A stretch of 64,000 bases of DNA from Apium graveolens (GCF_009905375.1 NC_133647.1:130612673-130676672), one strand, 5' to 3'; numbered from the stretch's first letter, positions 30,480 to 43,866 are shown. The notes: a model not told the origin generated them from the sequence alone. Translations and numbers: made by a program.

Positions 30480-32449
30480 ATGAAGGTTCCCAGTGATGAT
30501 CTAAGCTTGTGTGTGATAAACTTGGGAAGGGAACCTGGATCGAAAGCATATCATTTGTATAGTCTACAGGAGAAAAGGATATATGTCAGTAACAATGTAA
30601 TATTTGAAGAAAATGAATATTGGGATTGGAAAGGTAATGATAACGAGACTATACATGTGGAGTTTTCATTTGAAGAAAATCTATTTGAGAATGAGGAAGA
30701 TAATAGTGGTAATGTTGATGATGGGCACTCGACTAGGTTCGAAAAACAGGAACCGGTTACACCTTTGACACATGACTCTTCAACAAGACTCGCTCCAGAA
30801 AACTATGATGATAGTAGAGAACCGGGAAACACTAGGCTGATTAGTGAAGTCTATAATGACACGGAAGAAATGGTACTAGAAGAAGGGATCTTTTTAATGG
30901 GAGTTGAGGAATCATCAAATTATAGAGAAACAGCGAATGACAGAAACTGGAAAAGGGGAATGGAAGCTGAACTTGACTTTATTGACAAAAATGGCATTTG
31001 GAACCTCATAGAACTACCACTAGGTGAAATGGTTATAGGTTTGAAGTGGATTTATAAGTTAAAGAAATATGCAACTGGAAAATTAGTAAAGTAGAAGGCA
31101 AGACTCGTCTTCAAAGGTTATACTCAAGAGCATGGTATAGATTATGAAGAGGTTTACGCACCAGTGACATATCTTGAAATGGTGCGACTGTTATTGGAAT
31201 GGGCATCAATGAATGATTGGAAGGTTCATCACTTAGATGTTAAAACAACATTTCCGAATGGAGAGCTAATTGAAGTTGTGTTTGTTTCTCAACTGGAGGG
31301 TTACAAAAAATAGGGAAAGGAACATTTGGTTCATAAGTTGGTGAAGGCATTGTATGGCTTACGGCAAGCGCCACGAGCTTGGTTTGCGAAGCCAAACTGA
31401 AGTTTTGGCGAGTCTCAGATTTAAGAGATGTTCTTATGAAAATGTTGTTTATGCAAAAGGAAAAGCAAGTGACAACTTGATAATTGCCATGTATGAGGAT
31501 GAAATTTTAATAACTGGAGAACCCTACAGAACATAGAAGAGTTTAAACTTCATATGGGAAATAAATAATCAATGAATAATCTTTCGAGGTTGAGCTAATA
31601 TTAGATAATTGAGGTGGAATAAGGTGCGAATTACATATAATTGGAGCACTCAGTACATGCCAAGAAGGTTCTCGAAAAAACAAAATTAAAGGACTGCAAT
31701 CCTACAATATATTCGATTGATCCTAGGAACTAATTACCAAAGATGAATATGGAGAAGCTATTTATCCTACAATGTAAAATATTATGGTTGGAGGTATGCG
31801 TTATTTGGTCAATACACTACCAGATATAGCTTTCTCAGTTGGGGTCATAATCCGATACATGAAATGCCCTACTGTGCTTCACTTAAGTGTTGTAAAGTGA
31901 ATTCTGGGATACATAAAGGAAATAGTTCATTATGGGCTAGTCTATACGAAGAATAGTGAAAAAAATCTCATCATAAGGTTTTCCGGTAGTGATTTGGGCA
32001 GATGAGTGGATGATCAGAAAAGCACAGGTGGCATGGCTTATTATCTTAGAGAGAGTCTAATCTCATGGCTATCTCAAAAACAGAGATGTGTGGCATTGTC
32101 CTCGTGTGAAACCGAATTTATGGCAGTTTCTACCGTAGCCAGTCAAGGTATTTGGTTCCGAAACATTTTAAGTCAAATTTTAGCTTGATGTGTTGGTCTA
32201 GTTACTTTTTATATTGACAATAAATCAGCCATTGATTTGGCGAGAAATCTTGTGTTTCACAGTATGAGTAAGCATATAGATGTTCGCTATCACTTCATAG
32301 GAGAGTGTGTCGAGCAAGGAAAGTTCATTGTTAAACATGTAAGCAGTGACAAGCAATGTGTGGATTGCTTAACCAAGGAACTGCGCATTGTTAAATTTGA
32401 AAGGATGCGAAATCTCTTGGGAGTGAAAGATTTAATCAAACAGGTTTGA
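30480..32449 (+). pseudogene. Copia B reverse transcriptase and RNase H relic
   Basis: Contains an acidic integrase C-terminal linker (30600-30930), the RT start (NWKRGMEAELDFIDKNGIWN, GLKWIYKLKKYATGKLVK, stop, ARLVFKGYTQEHGIDYEEVY), HHLDVKTTFPNGEL, KALYGLRQAPRAWF and a damaged catalytic region near 31480 (MYEDEILITG in place of a YVDD box). RNase H follows with DDQKSTGGMAYYLRESLISW, LSSCETEFMAVS and HSMSKHIDVRYHFIGECVEQ. Stops and frameshifts are frequent. It ends at TGA 32447-32449, followed by the polypurine tract GATTAAGGGGGAAAT. Confidence 0.8.
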
Positions 32450-32464
32450 GATTAAGGGGGAAAT

Positions 32465-32765
32465 TTTTGGATTATTGATTTCAAACTTGGTATAAAATAG
32501 AGTCTGCAAATTGTTCGAGTTTTCAATTGTTTGAATGATTTGGACATGCGTATCTTGGAGAGATTTTAGGAAGTTCAGTTTAATAAGACTAGTAGCGCAT
32601 TATTTTTAGGAGTTAATTGCTTAGTGATATTTGAGCTTTCCTTGTTATGCATTTTTTATTTTCTATATATTTGTATCGTGTGAATGAATAAAAACTACGG
32701 TCTTGGACAAAACTCTTGTGTTGCTTTCAATCTTATATCAAACAGTTAATATATAGTTTACAACA
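32465..32765 (+). repeat. Copia B 3' LTR
   Basis: Partner of 8215-8518; starts TTTTGGATTATTGATTTC (the expected TG is mutated) and ends TTTACAACA. TAGAC follows as probable target duplication. Confidence 0.8.
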
Positions 32766-33345
32766 TAGACAACAGGGTGTGCAACAAGACATAACAAGGA
32801 GATGAATTACAAATAATTTACCATAATTTGCTAGCCAAGTTTTCATAGTTATATGTAAATTATTATTGCTAGTTACGTTATTATTATTGTGAAACCATAG
32901 CTTGGCTTATGTATTAACAGTTTGGTGCATTTTGTCCCTTAAAATTTTTTTGCCATATAAGTTCATGAACATAAATAAATGTAAAAGATTGTTTATATAT
33001 AAATTCATATATATAAATAAAAAGACATAATAAAATGTACCCCAAATTTAGCGGGAATAGATATAACAAATAGATTAGAACTACAAATGTTATGCATTAT
33101 TCAACGGTTGTACGAAGAAGAGTTAGTTGTGGAATTTCCTTTGATTTTGTACTTTCTCGTCAATAGAGTGGTACTTTCTTATCAAAAGAGTGGTACAAAC
33201 ATCAATCTTCTTACCTGATATCGACATATGTAGACTTTCTAGCGCCTTCGGATAGGGGTGTTAACCGCACCAACCACACCACCCTCGTCGGACCAAACCG
33301 TACGACAAAATGCAGTTTAAATTTTCATGATGCAATAAAGGTTTG
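32766..33345. other. AT-rich interval between copia B and gypsy-2, no gene seen
   Basis: No ORF of note and no recognisable repeat ends; (AT)-rich with a short ACC/CCA-rich patch (33265-33300). It is the target DNA into which gypsy-2 inserted. Confidence 0.5.
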
Positions 33346-33371
33346 TGTTATGGATTAAAAACTAAGGTATA
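33346..33371 (-). repeat. Gypsy-2 LTR, outer 26 bases (copy 1), cut by copia C
   Basis: TGTTATGGATTAAAAACTAA is the reverse complement of the gypsy-1 LTR end (TTAGTTTTTAATCCATAACA). It stops at GTATA, the copia C target site, and resumes after copia C at 44681. Confidence 0.85.
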
Positions 33372-33982
33372 TGTTAGATATATTTGATAATGTCATGGCT
33401 AATATGATTTATGTTTAGTTTTCAGATCTTACTTAACAGGACAAATCAGTACTTAACTGGGAATCAGTATTTATACTGGAAGTCAGGACTTAAGGATATC
33501 AGTACTTATATTATCAAGAGATAATCATCAGAAGTTGGATATCAGAACTTAAGTGCTGAACGACGATTATATAAGGAAAGTAGCTGATTAAAAGAAAGAA
33601 GATCGAGATAAACATAAGAAGAGATATGCATGAAGAAGGAGTTCCGTGAAGAATGGAATACTTGGAAGAAAAGATATCTGATTGATATATTTTAGGAAGC
33701 AGAATTATATTCCATATCAATTAGCGATTATCTTGTAACTGTGTAGTATATAAACACAGACATAGGGTTTATACTATAAGTGTTATCATATTCGAGAAGA
33801 TTATTCATTGTAACCCTAGCAGCTCTCGTGATATTTGTTCATCACTGAGAGGTAACAGTTTCATACTGTAACAAAGTTTATTGTTTCAATAAAGTTTGTT
33901 TTCTGTTAATCAAGATATTAAAGTTCGATTTGACTGTATTATACACTGTATTCACCCCCTCTACAGTGTGTGTGACCTAACA
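33372..33982 (+). repeat. Copia C 5' LTR (copy 1)
   Basis: Starts TGTTAGATATATTTGATAAT, ends GTGACCTAACA. TATA box AGTATATAAACAC near 33745. As far as I compared it, identical to 49030-49640 but different from its own 3' LTR at about 20 sites. Confidence 0.95.
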
Positions 33983-33984
33983 AG

Positions 33985-33997
33985 TGGTATCAGAGCC
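33985..33997 (+). promoter_or_regulatory. Copia C primer-binding site (copy 1)
   Basis: TGGTATCAGAGCC two bases after the LTR, complementary to the 3' end of plant initiator methionine tRNA, as in most plant copia elements. Confidence 0.9.
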
Positions 33998-34038
33998 TGT
34001 CTGTTAACACACATACAGTTAAAGATCCAAACACAATC

Positions 34039-34938
34039 ATGTCTGACACAGAAACTCCAACTAAGCCTACCAAAATTGAAGAACCTCCAAAGACACAAAT
34101 TCAAAGTCGGTATGAAACCATCAGAGTTCACATACTGAGACCATCTGAATATGCCATATGGAAGGTGAGGATGACCATGTTTCTGGAAGCTACAGATCCA
34201 AAATATCTTGATAGAATCAAGGAAGGGCCTCACAAACGAACCAAGCTCGTTGTTGCAGTTGCAGGTGAAGCAACAAAAACCGTACCAAAGGAAAAGAGTG
34301 ATTATACTGCTGAAGATATCGCATCAATTTCTAAGGATGCTAAGGTACGACACTTACTGCATAGTGCCATTGATAATGTAATGTCAAACAGGGTAATTAA
34401 CTGCAAAACTGCTAAAGAGATATGGGATGCTCTGGAAATAAGGTGTCAGGGAACTGATACGATTAAAAAGAACATGAAGACAATACTCACTCAAGAGTAT
34501 GAACACTTTAATTCAAAGGCTAATGTATCATTGACTGATTTATATGATAGATTTGTCAAACTCTTGAATGATCTGTCACTGGTTAATAAGGAGTATGATC
34601 TTGAAGATTCAAACCTTAAATTCCTGTTAGCTCTTCCTGAATGTTGGGATTTGAAGGCAACAACAATAAGAGATAATTACAATCTTGATGAAACAACTCT
34701 TGATGAAATTTATGGAATGCTCAAGACTCATGAACTTGAGATGGAACAAAGAAGCAAGAAAAAAGGAGGAAAGTCAAGAACAGTTGCTCTTAAGGCTGAA
34801 GAAGAATCCCCCAAGGCAGCTATCTCAAGGAAAGATAAGGGTAAAGCTCTTTTAACAAAGTCTGATACTGAGTCATCAAGTTCTGAAAGTGATGATGACT
34901 CAGATTCTGAAAGCCTGCCTGAGACTGATGCTAATTAG
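34039..34938 (+). CDS. gag: Copia C Gag (copy 1)
   Basis: 299 residues, identical to the copy at 49697-50596. Structural protein of the copia particle. Residues about 38-60 (AIWKVRMTMFLEATDPKYLD) and about 105-235 (AKEIWDALEIRCQGTDTIKK, DLYDRFVKLLNDLSL, LKTHELEMEQR) form the UBN2-type Gag core. The C-terminus is lysine-rich then Ser/Asp-rich. TAG at 34936-34938 ends it early: the same frame continues EMMKLCALMVKGITKIAY until a deletion that removed the zinc-knuckle and protease. It is therefore a truncated Gag. Confidence 0.85.
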   Translation: MSDTETPTKPTKIEEPPKTQIQSRYETIRVHILRPSEYAIWKVRMTMFLEATDPKYLDRIKEGPHKRTKLVVAVAGEATKTVPKEKSDYTAEDIASISKDAKVRHLLHSAIDNVMSNRVINCKTAKEIWDALEIRCQGTDTIKKNMKTILTQEYEHFNSKANVSLTDLYDRFVKLLNDLSLVNKEYDLEDSNLKFLLALPECWDLKATTIRDNYNLDETTLDEIYGMLKTHELEMEQRSKKKGGKSRTVALKAEEESPKAAISRKDKGKALLTKSDTESSSSESDDDSDSESLPETDAN

Positions 34939-37900
34939 GAGATGATGAAGCTGTGTGCTCTTATGGTGAAAGGGATCACAAAGATTGCATACAGGAAGTT
35001 CAGGAAGGGAAAGAAGTTTTCCAGAAAAGGCATAAGTTCTGATAAGAAGAATTTCAGAAGATCTGAAGGCAGAGGAGGAAAGTCTGAGTATAAGTCAAAT
35101 CTGTGACAGAGGTTATCATGTTGATTTCTTTGAAGAACACTGTGAAGTTGTGAGTAAATCTAAAGGCAAAGTTGTTCTGAAAGGATACAGGCATGGTAAC
35201 ATTTATGAAGCTAAGCTTTCAACAAGTACTGATGGTTCTGCAATCTATCTGATGAGTAGAGTATCAATTGAAGAAAGCTGGAATTGGCACAAGAAACTCT
35301 CTCATTTAAATTTCAACAATATAAATGAACTGGTCAAGAAAGATCTTGTGAGAGGACTGCCAAAGTCAGTATTTTCTCCTGATGGCCTTTGTGATTCTTG
35401 TTAGAAGGCCAAACAAAGAAAATCTTCATTCAAGAGTAAGACTGAATCATCAATTCTTGAGCCTTATCATCTACTACATGTTGATCTATTTGATCCAGTA
35501 AATGTCATGTCTATTGCAAAGAAGAAATATGCATTGGTCATAGTGGATGAGTTCACTAGATACACATGGGTGTATTTCTTGCACACAAAAAGTGAAACTG
35601 CATCTATCTTGATTGATCATGTCAAACATCTGGAAAAATTGGTCAAAGATTCTGTGAAAACCTTAAGGAGTGATAATGGCACCGAGTTCAAGAATTTGAT
35701 AATGGAACAGTTCTGCAAAAATCATGGAATAAAGCAGGAATTTTCTGCTCCTGGAACTCCACAGCAAAATGGAGTTGTTGAAAGGAAGAATAGAACTCTC
35801 ATTGAAGCTGCACGTACAATGCTTGAAGAAGCAAAGCTTCCAACCTATTTCTGGGCTGAAGCTGTGCAGACTGCTTGTTTTACTCAAAATGCAACACTGA
35901 TTAACAAGCAAAGAAAACACCATATGAGATGGTGAAGAAAAAGAAGCCAAATTTGAAATACTTTCATGTATTTGGATGCAAGTGTTTTGTTCTCAAGACT
36001 CATCCTAAACAGCTATCAAAGTTTGATCTAAAAGCTGATGAAGAAATCTTTGTTGGATATCCACTTTCCACAAAAGCCTTCAGAGTCTATAATTTGAGAA
36101 CAAAAGTGGTCATGGAATCTATCAATGTCTCCTTTGATGATAAGAAGATTACTGGTCTTGAAGATTTTATTGACCATGATCAGCTGAGATTTGAAAATGA
36201 AGACTCAAATTCTGATGCTGAAAATCCTGACAGTCTAAGTCCTGATACTGTAAATTCTGATGGATTAAACTCTGATGTTATTGAAACTGTGGTGACTACG
36301 CCAAAGGAAGATGCACCTGTGCAGGGGGAGCATACTCAAGATCTTACCACATCTCAAGAAACATCAGAACATATGTCTGGATCTTCAAGTTCTGATTCGT
36401 CAAGTTCTGATAAGTCCAAGTTCTGACAGTGCTGAAAATCTAAATTCTGAAGAATCCAACTCAGAGAGCATAAGTTTCAGGGGGAGCATCAGAAAATGAA
36501 AATGAAGACTAGCATGGATCATGGGGGAGCATCCAGTTCTAGAGAAAATCTTCCATCTGCAAGGAAGTGGACAAAATCACATACACCTGATTTGATATTG
36601 GAAATCCTGATGCAGGTGTCAGAACTAGAACAGGTACTTCAAACGAATGTCTTTACAATTCTTTTCTCTCTTCATACTGAGCCAAAGAAAGTGGAAGAAG
36701 CTCTTCAAGATGCTGATTGGGTGCAAGCAATGCAGGAAGAGTTAAATGAATTTTAAAGAAACAAAGTCTGGACCCTAGTGCCAAGACCAAAGAATAGATC
36801 TGTTGTTGGTACAAAAGTGGGTATTCAGAAACAAAACTGACAGTGATGGCATAATTACAAGGAATAAGGCAAGGCTGGTTGCAAAAGGATATTCTCAATA
36901 GGAGGGAATTGATTATGATGAAACATTTGCACCAGTTGCTAGGTTAGAAGCCATAAGGATATTTTTGGCTTATGCTGCTCACAAAAAGTTTACTGTCTTT
37001 CAAATGGATGTGAAAAGTGCTTTTTCTCAATGGAGAATTGGAGGAGGAAGTATATGTTGAACAACCTCCAGGCTTTGTAGACTCCAAACATCCAGATTAT
37101 GTCTACAGGCTTGATAAAGCACTTTATGGACTTAAGCAAGCTCCTAGAGCATGGTATGAGACTTTAGCTCAGTTTCTTCTGGAAAGTGGATTCAACAGAG
37201 GAACAATAGACAAAACACTGTTCTACCTCAACCATGGAAAGGACTTACTTCTGGTCCAGATTTATGTTGATGATATCATTTTTGGGTCTACAAATGACAG
37301 ACTTTGCAAGAAGTTTGCCAAACTGATGCAGTCAAGGTATCAGATGAGTATGATGGGGGAACTTAGCTATTTTTGGGCCTTCAAGTCAAGCAGAATGAAG
37401 AAGGCACTTTTATTTGTCAAACTAAGTACACCAGAAATTTGCTGAAGAAATTTGGAATGCAAGATTATTCAAGTGCATCCACTCCCATGGCCACTGCAAC
37501 AAAACTGGATAAGGATACTGGTAAATCAGTAGATATTACTGATTACAGAGGTATGATTGGCTCTCTACTCTATCTAACTGCTAGTAGACCTGATATCATG
37601 TATGCTACCTGTCTTTGTGCAAGATTTCAAGCAGATCCAAGAGAACCTCACTTAACAGCTGTGAAAAGAATTTTTAAGTATCTTAAAGGAACAGCTGATC
37701 TGGGATTGTGGTATCCTAGAGAATCAGATTTTAAACTAATAGGTTACTCAGATGCAGATTTTGCAGGTTGCAAAATTGACAGGAAAAGCACAAGTGGAAG
37801 CTGCCAATTTCTTGGAGGCAGATTGGTTTCTTGGTTCAGGCAAGAAACAAAAGTCAATTTCCACATCAACTGCAGAAGCAGAGTATATTGCTGCAGGAAG

Positions 37901-38220
37901 CTGTTGTGCACTAGATTCTTTGGATGAAGAATCAGTTACTGGATTATGGGTTAACATATTTCAAAATCCCTATTTACTGTGATAATCAAAGGGCTATTAC
38001 CTATGACAGGTAATCCAGTTCAACACTCTATGACAAAGCACATCAGCATCAGGTACCACTTCATCAGGGAACATGTAATGAAGGTACAGTGGAATTGCAC
38101 TTTGTTCCAACAGATCAACAACTAGCAGATATCTTCACAAAACCATTGTGTGAAGCCACTTTTACAAGATTGGTAAATGAACTTGGAATGGTTTCAGGTT
38201 CTTTCTCTAAATCTGCTTAG
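34939..38220 (+). pseudogene. Copia C Pol remnant (copy 1): integrase, RT, RNase H
   Basis: Same content as 50597-53871 (see there for domains and motifs). The part to about 36,410 agrees with copy 2. Beyond that this copy has extra single-base changes, for example near 36416, 36472, 36508, 36808, 37021, 37375 (LSYFWAF in place of LSYFLGL), 37838 and 37909. One difference near 36670 (CTTCATACTG here, CTTATACTG in copy 2) leaves this copy, not copy 2, in the better frame, so neither copy is error-free. Confidence 0.8.
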
Positions 38221-40654
38221 TCTTGTTCTGTTATATCAGACCTTATGATCAGTATTTACAGAATTTAATCTCTTTGTGTATTCTGTGCTTAATTGACAAA
38301 TGTGTTTAAGTACTGACTGTTGTCTGATATATGTTTCTAAACTCTGATAAGTGATATGTCTGTTTAAGTAACTATTCAATCCTATGAGGATAACTGTGCT
38401 AGATGCTGACCTAGTAGTCTTCAATAAACAAATGATCCCATGTAAGAAGTAATTATTTCTGTGGAAATCTATTGACACAAGCAAATTCTGATAATTGAGC
38501 TTAGTTGAGTTTACTTTGTTTATCTTATTACTAAGTCACAAATTAGAATAATGCTACTCATCTGTTAAGTTCTGATACTAGTAAATCTGCTGAATGCACT
38601 AAGTGCTGATAAACCTCACTTATCAAAAGAAAAAGCAAAAGGATCAAAGAATAAAATCAGGTACTCCTTTGAGATCTAGAGTAAAAATGTGGAAGGGACG
38701 ACCCAAGTGCATTGCTGGTATTAAGTAAATATGCATTAGAAAAGCAAAATATTTTCTTGGTGACTTTTCACACTCTATGATTACTGGAGAAATACTCCTG
38801 ATAATAGCATAAATTATGATAAGCAGTCAGTGACTCACTTACACTGAGAAGCCACTGTGAAATGGAATTTAAAAAGATGCATAAAATTAGCACAAAATAG
38901 TTGAGGTGGACTCAAGCATGAACTTATTCAACAGTAGGTTTCAGAATAATGACAGCTCTTTAGCAAAGTTTTAGTTATGTCTTATTTCTAAGATGTACTG
39001 AAGTGAATTAGACTTTACTCTTTGTCTGACATTTAGCTTAATGCACACACTAATCACTCCATATGAATGATGAAAATTACTGTGGTGATCTATGTTGTTT
39101 TAGATAAACAGTCATTGTGTCACTTTGCACGAATTCTGAGGACAAGTTCTGATTGCATGTTCTGATGATTAAGTTCTGAAGAATATAACTCAGAACTTGT
39201 ATGAGGACTTACTAAGATAGGCATTCCTTTTTCGAGTTAAGAAATTATGTTCTGATGACTGTTAAGTTCTGATATAAGTCTAAGTTCTGATATTACAGTC
39301 TAATTCTTTACTTGACTTATCTGTGGATAAAATTTGATAACAGTCTCGGTTCAAACTAGAATATGTTGAAGTGGAAGATTAATAGTCACTATGGTTAGGG
39401 TTAATGATATTCGTACTTGAACAGTACAACTTTTACTTGCTTCTTGTGCGCATTAAACCATGTTTTCTCTTTCCAATGAATGTTTTCCTTTTCCAAGTCT
39501 GGGGAGACGAGGTAGAATTAATTCTACCTGTCAGTATTAAATTTCTTTGCGTCTCCTGGCATTCTCTTGCCTATATTAAGCAACCACTTCACATCAGCCT
39601 TCCCATCAAATCCTTTCTCACAAACTCATCTTACCTTCATCCTTTTTCTTTCAAAAACACCATGGTCAGATACAACATATTTTTGAACTACGAAACATTC
39701 AATATGGAGCTAAGCTTATGCCGATTGGCAGCAGGAATGGCACGTCACTGCCATTCCTGATGAGATATGGGACTCTGTCCCATAGGAGGTACTCACCCAC
39801 CTCCTGTTCTTCTATATGGATTACGCATCGCCATCTGGAGCGATTGGAGGAGGAAAGGCTGGAAGCTCTCCTGCCAGCAAGAGCGAATCATTCGACTCGC
39901 CATTCTGTTTGTCGAGAGTAGGAAGAAGAAATGATTTATTTTCTTCTTCCTGTTTTTCTTCATCAGTCAGCCTTGCCTGCTTCTTGAGCTAGGACTAAGG
40001 CTGTTGATGTTAGGTTTAGCAGCTTAGGGAAATCTTGTATAAATTCTGATGTAATTTCAATTTCATGAATGTATTCACTTGATATATTAATGAAATTTGT
40101 TTTTGTTTCAAGATTTTGTCTCTAAGTTCTTTTGTAATGCATTGATAAATCCTGATACATAGTCATATTCTGATGACCATATAACTTCTGTTTTAATTTA
40201 AGTTCTGATTTTCCTTTATCAGTACTTACTCATCTGATTTATCTTGGTCATTTTCACTTGATTTATTTTCAGAATATTAATGATGCAGTGAAAAATTATT
40301 AAATAAGTGGGAACGGTTTCAATTTTGAATTAAAACGGTTTCACCTTGATTAATGGAATATCTGGGTAAGTGGAACGGTTTTTTCCTTGAAAAAATGGCA
40401 AGTGGGTAAGTAATGATTACTGTTTTCTCGAGCCCAGTAACTATCCGTTATTACTGCATGTCTGACAGGTGTCCAACGGTAACATTTTTTTTTGAGTATA
40501 AGTAAGAAAGAGAGAAGATTTTTTTTAATCTTTTATTTCCCTTCATATTTTTTTTCTCTCCTTGCTTTTACTCTCTTTCTTCTTCTCACATTGGTTTTTC
40601 ATACAGACATTTTATCAAACACCTAATAGGCACGCTTAAATCTCAATTTTTCAC
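38221..40654 (+). other. Copia C spacer between Pol and third ORF (copy 1)
   Basis: About 2.4 kb with repeated AAGTTCTGAT motifs and a small ORF start at 39662 that is frameshifted in this copy. See 53872-56298 for the cleaner version. Confidence 0.7.
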
Positions 40655-43600
40655 ATGGCACCTAAGGATTTAATCATTGATGGAGCTAAGTTTGTTCCAA
40701 ACAACTATGCTGCAATTCTTGATCATGCTGAAGCTCCATCTGAATTGCATTTTGTGCAAGATCTTCTTGCACACAGTGAGATTGGGTATGCATTGACCCA
40801 GCCTTCAGTCTTTTCAAGCCAACAAGTTCTGATATTTTGGGCGGACTGGGCACTTTGATGATGGTGGTAGACATGGCACTCCTAGTATTATTTTCGAAGT
40901 GGGTGATTCTTCATATGCCGTCACTCCTGGTACAATACGCAAGGCTCTACATCTCCCAGAAGGATGTACCTTTTCAATTCCAGAGGAATCAGCTCTTCAG
41001 GAGTTAATGGCCAATTTGGGGTATGAACAGAGTTTAGCAAAACTTGGGCAGTTGAAACGGGCTCATATCAGAAGAGAATGGAGCTTCTTCTTGATTGCAT
41101 CACTAAAGCTTTTGGGAACAAATGTTCGAATTTTGATGCTATCCCAATTTTGAGTCAGCACATCGGGAATGCTATTATAAACCAAACTCATTTTGATTTT
41201 GCAACTAGTATAATTAGTTTTATTGAAGATAGGATGACAGAGGATAGGAATGTTGTGTACTTTGCTAGATTCTGTCAACTTATATATACTTTTTGTACTG
41301 ATGAACCTCAATTAGTCAGTTCCTCAACTCCACCTTTTAAAGTTGCAAAATGCTACTTTAATGACCTGGTAAATGCTGACACTAAGAAATCAGTGGTTAG
41401 ACCTTTACAGATTCCTCAGTCTGTAAAACAGATCTTAGTAAATACTGATCCTGATACTTATAGATCTGTTTATTCTGATGTCCAACCAACAACAACCTCC
41501 CAAAAATCACAACAACCATCAGCACCTACCACTCATTCTACTCAACCAACCCTCAGACAATATATCAAATCCTATCTCTCCACTTCACAGACAGTTCAAC
41601 TCTCATCATCAGCACCTACTGTGAAGCCTTCATCTTCCAAACCAAAGAGGACAAAGACTGTTCCTAAAACACTTCAGAAGAAAAGGAAGATTGCTTTGAG
41701 AGATGAATCTGATACTGAGGAACAGGTTTCTTCTTCAGAACCTGTTATTGAAGAAGATATTGAGGATGCTGAAGCCTCCATTGCTACTCACACTGTTGTT
41801 TTATCAGAGGATACTGATTCTGTAAGTTCTGATGCTGCAAATGCTGAAGATACTGGTGATGCTGCTCCAACTGCAGATGCTGATGAAGCAGGTCCTTCAG
41901 GACATGCTCCTCAACAGACTATTCTTAAGTCTGAACTTGTTAAGAAGTTTGTTACCAGAGAAGCACCAGTGCCTTGGAGTGAAACTCCTGCAGGACAGGA
42001 GTGGACTAAGGAATGGAACTCAAGTCACCTGTGTTCCAACTGCACAGAATCTGGCTGAGCAATTGACAAAAGCTGATGAGATGTTAAATACTGGTGATTT
42101 CAAACACAGCTTAGAGTCACTGCATTGAGTACTAAACATTTACAAGGTCTTCATTCAAATACTCATGCAGAGTTACATCTCTTAAGGGAGAAACTAATGA
42201 AGCAAGAACAAGTTCACAAGATTGATAAGAAAAAGTTCTTCCAACCTACCTTTGACAGGATTGCTTATATTGAGAAGACTCAAGATAATCAACAAGCTCA
42301 GATTGATGATATTCTGAAAAATTAAGCTTCTCAGCAATCACAACTTAATGAAATCCAAGCCTCAGTGGGACTTGCTTATCTCTTCTTCTACTACCTGCTG
42401 ATGCCAAAAAAGGGGAGAAAGTAATTAAGTCCAAATGCAAGACTGACAAGACACTGAAAGGGAAGGATGATGAAAGGATGATCAAGGAAACTCTAGAATG
42501 GGTAGAGGTCATAGTCAAGGTAAAGGATTCACATCAAGAAAAGCTGAAATCACAAAGTCACAGGACAAGTTCTGATACTGGGAAAAGAATAAGTTCTGCT
42601 ACTGGTAAAAGGTTAAGTTCTGATGAACCTTTTAGATCTTGATGAGGAAATGTCAAGACAGTTATTTCTTCAGGAAAAATCCAGGAATGGACTTGGAGAG
42701 GTTTAATGGAAGAAGAAGCCAGACTTAAATCAGAGAAAGTCACATCTAAATCTGAAGCTTCTGGTAAAAAGCCACTTCCAAAGCTCAAAGGCATTGTGAT
42801 CAAAGAAAGGACACATACTGAAGCAACATTGGATAAATCACAACCGCAGATAGATCCAAGATCCAGGGTAAAGAAAAGGTGGGTGAACCTATCAAGGTTT
42901 ATGTGCCTCTTGAGGATGAAGAAATTATTGATGAAAGGATGATCTACTCTGACTTCAAGAAAAGTTCTTTAAAAACAACCTCTAACATGGCTCAAGTTGT
43001 TCAGACTCAATAAACTGTAGTTCTGATATTCAGAAGAAGCAAGTAACCTCTGACATAGCTCAAGTTAACTTGATATCAGAAGATAGACCAAAGACACTCC
43101 TACCAGGATTCACTAAAGCAAAACAGACTCAACCTTTGAAGACTACTGCAAGTGGTTTTGAAGCTAGAGTAGTTACTGGAAAGGAAACAAGAGATAAAAC
43201 TGGATTGGGAAGTGCTGATGAAAGAAGAATATATAACACTACCAATGATCCAACTTCCTTGAGTGAACCAGGTATTGGAGCAACTCCTGAGAGATTGAAT
43301 CAACTGGAATCTGTACAAATGGTTTACCATACCTACTTGTAAGAATACATCTTGTTATATTTCATGACAGATGGTAGGTTTACCATATAAGGCAAAATGC
43401 CATTCCATTGAAGTATTTTGAAGAATTGGAGCATGTACTATTCTTACTTCAAGTGGATGACAGATTGACAGAACTGCTGCAAACTATTGAAGGATCAGAT
43501 TCAGAGACAAAAAAGTCTTTATTCTGTTAAATCTGACAGCCACATATATTCCAAAGTACAGAGATCACAAGGGTGATATAGTTGAAATGAAGCCCAATTC

Positions 43601-43866
43601 TGCTCAAATTATAACTACCTTTCTAGGGTACAGGGCTGTGGAATTCAATCTTGAGTCTGATAAAGCTTATTTGATCAGACTGGATCAGGATATAAGAAAA
43701 GGAAATATTAATGATCTCAGGGCTGCAATCTTTCAAATTGGTGAAAGATACTGCAGAGCTTAAAGATGCCAAAAGGAGAATGATTGATGAACTTAAATAT
43801 ATTGAGAGATGTTTGTTGAAGAACTATCTCAGAACAACTCCAGACATCAGAGAGATCAGAAGATGA
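40655..43866 (+). pseudogene. Copia C third ORF (copy 1, many indels)
   Basis: Counterpart of 56299-59508. Single-base indels at about 40843, 41091, 42021, 42106, 42369, 42473, 42560, 42628, 42680, 42699, 42870, 42938, 43473 and 43742 break it into short frames, whereas the second copy is one continuous frame with three stops. The breaks look like sequencing or assembly errors, not evolution. Confidence 0.8.

Larger units (their letters stand above)
8215..32765 (+). mobile_element. Copia B: decayed Ty1/copia element split by the CACTA nest
   Basis: Two matching LTRs (8215-8518 and 32465-32765) enclose a short 5' leader, then the inserted CACTA, then gag and pol relics in plus orientation. 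Removing 8600-28447 and one GTA target copy rejoins leader and gag, leaving an element of about 4.7 kb. The LTR pair differs at many sites, so this is an old insertion. The flanks TATAC/TAGAC are a probable decayed 5-bp target duplication. It is clearly a different lineage from copia A and C: small size, no third ORF, different RNase H end. Its right part appears again at 45765-48423 because of the assembly duplication. Confidence 0.85.
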
